From JAFAGX01 sp035501575 (GTDB taxonomy: Bacteria > Acidobacteriota > Terriglobia > Terriglobales > Acidobacteriaceae), in NCBI GenBank assembly GCA_035501575.1, contig DATJVZ010000257.1, positions 1 through 15,456 on the forward strand: a DNA stretch of 15,456 nt, written 5' to 3'. Shown here in pieces: positions 13,494 through 15,456 of this stretch (position 1 is the stretch's first letter; every line of letters starts with the position of its first letter). The notes beneath the pieces were generated by a model that saw nothing but the letters and a program-made list of their open reading frames with translations, ran no database searches and was not told where the DNA came from. The position numbers and the translations under genes are program-made.

Positions 13494-15059
13494 TTACCTT
13501 CGCCAGCCGCCGCCGCCACCTCGGCTCCAGGAACCGCGAGCGCTATCCGCTCTCGATTGCCAGCCGCCGCCGCTAAAGGCGGAGGACCCGCTATGTTCCT
13601 GCTCTCCATACCCTCGGTTGTAAGAACTTGACCCGCCCGAATAACTTGAGCCGCTTTTGTTGTAAGAACTCCCGCCCGAGTAACTTGAGCCGCTTTTGTT
13701 GTAAGAACTTGACGCACCCGAGTAACTGGAGCTGTTGTTGTGCGGGGTTCCTTGGGTTTGCTGCCAACCACTACCGCTGTTCTTATAGACATTGCCGTTC
13801 GATGCCGCGTACTTGTTCCCATTTGCCGTTTCGTACGCGGCCGAATTGCCGTAAGCACTGCTCGTAGCCATACCCTTGGCACCGGTCGTACTTTCCATCG
13901 TTCCTACAGAGCCTTGCGAGGTAGTCTGATGTTGGGTATAGGCAGTCTGGCCGTTTTTTGATACCTCCGAGCTTCCGTAGTTACCATAGGCGTTGGAATG
14001 TTGGCTGGTTTGGGCATACGCTCCAGTTTTCGGGTTGTATGCTTGGGCAGCAGCGTTGCTACCGTAGGCGTTCGACTCCGATGCGCCACGCGCGTACGTG
14101 CCAGTCGACGGATTGTAGGCTTGACCTGCACTTGCCGTGCCATAGGGGGTCGACACACTTCCGCCCCTCGCGTAAGTCCCGGTTGACGGGTTATAGCCAG
14201 TGCCATAGTGAGCCGAGCCGTAGGGACCATAAGCGCTGGCACTCGACCCGTAGTAGCCGCCGTGCCAGGCATTGTTTCCGTAGTAGGCGTTGTTGTTGTA
14301 GACCACGGCCCCGCCATGCCAGTTACAGTTCCAGTAGCTGTAGCCCCATCCGCAACAACTGCTGCTCATAGCAGCTCCCACGGCGATGCCCGCTCCAAAC
14401 GCGAGCAGGCCTGTTGCTACTAAGGCCCCTGTGCTATAGCCAGGGGTCGCGACCGGTGTGCCATAAACAACCGCAGGGTTGTATTCGGGGACGTATACTA
14501 CCTGCGGATTGGTGGGTTGAATCACGATGGTTTGCGGCGACTCTTGCACAACCGTGATCTGCGAGCCCGATTTCAGATTGCCGGCAGCTTGGGCTTGCGC
14601 GCGCAAAGTCTGGATGGCCGACATAATAGCGCTGCCTTGGGTGTGATACGCCTCTCCTAACGAAGAAGTCCAACTGAGGTTCTTCGCCAGGTTGTCGAGC
14701 ACCGAGGGGAACTGGGTGAGCGCCTTCACGCTGGGATCCCACGGCTGGCCATTTACGGCCTGCATGAGGGCATCGCCCGTGAGATTCTTGTTTTGTTGGA
14801 GCCAGTTGTCGGCGGCAGCAATTTGATCGGGAAACGTGGCCGCTCCCAGAACCTGGGCAACCAGCGCATCTGGGTACAGCGCGATCGGTGCTACGAGCTG
14901 TTGCAGTTCGTTCGCCGACAGCGGCGCACCTTGTCCCTGATAGCCACTCGAGTCTGGAGGAGGTGCTTGCTGACCCACCGCTCCCGATTCGATTGTGTTG
15001 ACTATGAGAAGCAATGAGAGAGCAGTGGATAAGAGTTGTTTGCCGAGGGTCCTGATCAT
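13494..15059 (-). CDS. DUF3300 protein with long Tyr/Ser/Gly-rich C-terminal tail
   Basis: A 521-residue protein. The start at 15059 is chosen because GGGAG lies eight bases upstream and a signal peptide follows (GKQLLSTALSLLLIVNTIE); a GTG 31 codons further up would put charged residues in front. The DUF3300 domain spans about residues 44-205 (LSANELQQLVAPIALYPDAL, VVYVPEYNPAVVYG). A hydrophobic stretch (211-231) precedes a Cys/Trp/Asn-rich segment (SSSCCGWGYSYWNCNWHGG). Residues 288-365 hold three imperfect repeats of about 26 residues with the core YNPSTGTYARG, and residues 446-481 a Ser/Gly/Tyr repeat with SSYNKSGSSYSGG. The tail ends in WSRGGGGGWRR. The domain's function is unknown. The tail looks disordered and sticky, suiting a surface or periplasmic scaffold. 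The DUF2950 lipoprotein gene follows in the same operon. Confidence 0.9.
   Translation of the reverse strand: MIRTLGKQLLSTALSLLLIVNTIESGAVGQQAPPPDSSGYQGQGAPLSANELQQLVAPIALYPDALVAQVLGAATFPDQIAAADNWLQQNKNLTGDALMQAVNGQPWDPSVKALTQFPSVLDNLAKNLSWTSSLGEAYHTQGSAIMSAIQTLRAQAQAAGNLKSGSQITVVQESPQTIVIQPTNPQVVYVPEYNPAVVYGTPVATPGYSTGALVATGLLAFGAGIAVGAAMSSSCCGWGYSYWNCNWHGGAVVYNNNAYYGNNAWHGGYYGSSASAYGPYGSAHYGTGYNPSTGTYARGGSVSTPYGTASAGQAYNPSTGTYARGASESNAYGSNAAAQAYNPKTGAYAQTSQHSNAYGNYGSSEVSKNGQTAYTQHQTTSQGSVGTMESTTGAKGMATSSAYGNSAAYETANGNKYAASNGNVYKNSGSGWQQTQGTPHNNSSSYSGASSSYNKSGSSYSGGSSYNKSGSSYSGGSSSYNRGYGEQEHSGSSAFSGGGWQSRADSARGSWSRGGGGGWRR
13621..13740. repeat. Tandem DNA repeat in the 3' part of the DUF3300 gene
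   Basis: Three units of 42, 39 and 39 bases (13621-13662, 13663-13701, 13702-13740) each begin TAAGAACT and end with a TTTGTTG or TGTTGTTG. They encode the repeated Ser-Tyr-Asn-Lys-Ser-Gly-Ser-Ser-Tyr-Ser-Gly segments. Units differ by single codons or small indels in multiples of three, so the frame is kept and copy number could vary between strains. Confidence 0.75.
13968..14198 (-). repeat. Coding repeat, three copies of YNPSTGTYARG-type unit
   Basis: Within the DUF3300 product, residues about 288-365 hold GYNPSTGTYARGGS, QAYNPSTGTYARGAS and QAYNPKTGAYAQTS, each followed by a Tyr-Gly-rich spacer. At DNA level the units have diverged, suggesting an older duplication than the 39-base repeat further on. 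Confidence 0.7.
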
Positions 15060-15284
15060 TTTTTTCTCTCCCAACTTGCCCGCAACTGTTCGGTTCGAAA
15101 AGTAGACTAACTTTCCGTCCTTAATATCCTTCCGTTCCTCCTGTCGCTGCACGGTTCGTTCCGATACCGCCAGTCAGCCGGCTCACTTCAAAGCCTACGA
15201 AAAGGCCTTTTGAAGCGGACCTGTCAAAACTGGCAGCTGCCCAACTCAGGGCTCTGTGAGAAACCTGTCTCGGGAGAAGCCGTC
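15060..15284. other. Divergent intergenic region with two palindromes
   Basis: This 225-bp gap separates the DUF3300 gene (leftward) from the partial gene at 15285 (rightward). It holds an imperfect inverted repeat (15186-15215) with a 12-bp palindrome, AAAAGGCCTTTT at 15200-15211, and a second palindrome, GGCAGCTGCC at 15232-15241. No convincing -35/-10 pair was found on either strand. Confidence 0.5.
15186..15215. repeat. Imperfect inverted repeat with 12-bp palindrome
   Basis: CTTCAAAGCC at 15186-15195 pairs with GGCCTTTTGAAG at 15204-15215, allowing two bulged bases. It overlaps AAAAGGCCTTTT at 15200-15211. It could be an operator for one of the flanking genes or a structured leader. Confidence 0.45.
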
Positions 15285-15456
15285 ATGGGCAAGGACAAGC
15301 GTGACAAGAAGAAAGAGAAAGGCAGGAGCTTGGCCCGTGCGGCCGGCTCGGGATCCAGGGCGGCGGCTCCACAACTGGCGACCTACGCCGACGGCCAGCC
15401 TTTCGACCAGGTCACCTACCTGGAGGCAAAGCTGATCCTCAAGCCCGACCGCTTCA
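15285..15456 (+). CDS. Lysine-rich hypothetical protein, N-terminal part (partial, runs off right edge)
   Basis: ATG 15285 follows GGGAGAAG by five bases, a good ribosome binding site. The 57 visible residues start MGKDKRDKKKEKGRSLARAA, a strongly basic, probably disordered head, followed by an Ala/Gly linker and QPFDQVTYLEAKLILKPDRF. The last part looks like the beginning of a folded domain, but I do not recognise it. There is no signal peptide. The basic head could contact nucleic acid or ribosomes, but that is a guess. Confidence 0.7.
   Translation, partial: MGKDKRDKKKEKGRSLARAAGSGSRAAAPQLATYADGQPFDQVTYLEAKLILKPDRF

Noticed and set aside
13621..13740. CRISPR array
   Set aside because: The repeats are directly adjacent, in frame, inside a coding region and have no spacers.
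15060..15152. GTG start 31 codons upstream for the DUF3300 gene
   Set aside because: The added residues are charged and would bury the signal peptide, while GGGAG is well placed for ATG 15059.

Overview
The window looks like an ordinary stretch of chromosome from a GC-rich Acidobacteriota, probably of the Terriglobia/Koribacter kind. That placement is inference. It rests on a DUF3300-DUF2950 gene pair, a divergent SpoIIE-type phosphatase, secreted TPR/metallopeptidase proteins and a decayed DUF3857/TPR-type gene, all familiar from that phylum. No rRNA, tRNA, CRISPR array, intact insertion sequence, prophage or attachment site was seen.

Layout. (1) 1-422, minus: N-terminal part of a SpoIIE/PP2C-like phosphatase that runs off the left edge. 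(2) 612-2859, plus: a two-gene unit of a xylose-isomerase-like TIM barrel and a Gfo/Idh/MocA oxidoreductase, both with twin-arginine leaders; probably an exported sugar-modifying pair. (3) 2856-4277 minus and 4316-6901 plus: two divergent secreted zinc peptidases of the gluzincin type, 38 bp apart. The first converges on the oxidoreductase with overlapping stop codons. (4) 6966-8111, plus: tsaD (tRNA t6A synthesis). (5) 8177-8575 minus: a single-domain response regulator; 8735-8884 minus: a 49-residue zinc-ribbon-like protein behind a near-consensus sigma-70 promoter. (6) 9276-10520, plus: an IscS-type cysteine desulfurase. (7) 10703-11269, plus: a secreted VasI-like protein closed by a terminator-like hairpin. 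(8) about 11502-12419, plus: a gene graveyard, with the 5' end of a cytochrome P450 joined to the 3' end of a TPR protein, both broken by stops and frameshifts. (9) 12483-15059, minus: an envelope operon in which a DUF3300 protein with a long Tyr/Ser/Gly-rich tail is followed by a DUF2950 lipoprotein. (10) 15285-15456, plus: the start of a lysine-rich protein that runs off the right edge.

The recurring theme is the cell envelope: eight of the products carry an export or lipoprotein signal or a Tat leader or resemble secreted proteins, interspersed with housekeeping genes (tsaD, iscS). I see no clear new multi-gene system. The best candidates for follow-up are the Tat-exported sugar enzyme pair, the DUF3300-DUF2950 operon, the small zinc-ribbon gene with a tandem repeat in its leader, and the P450/TPR pseudogene fusion.
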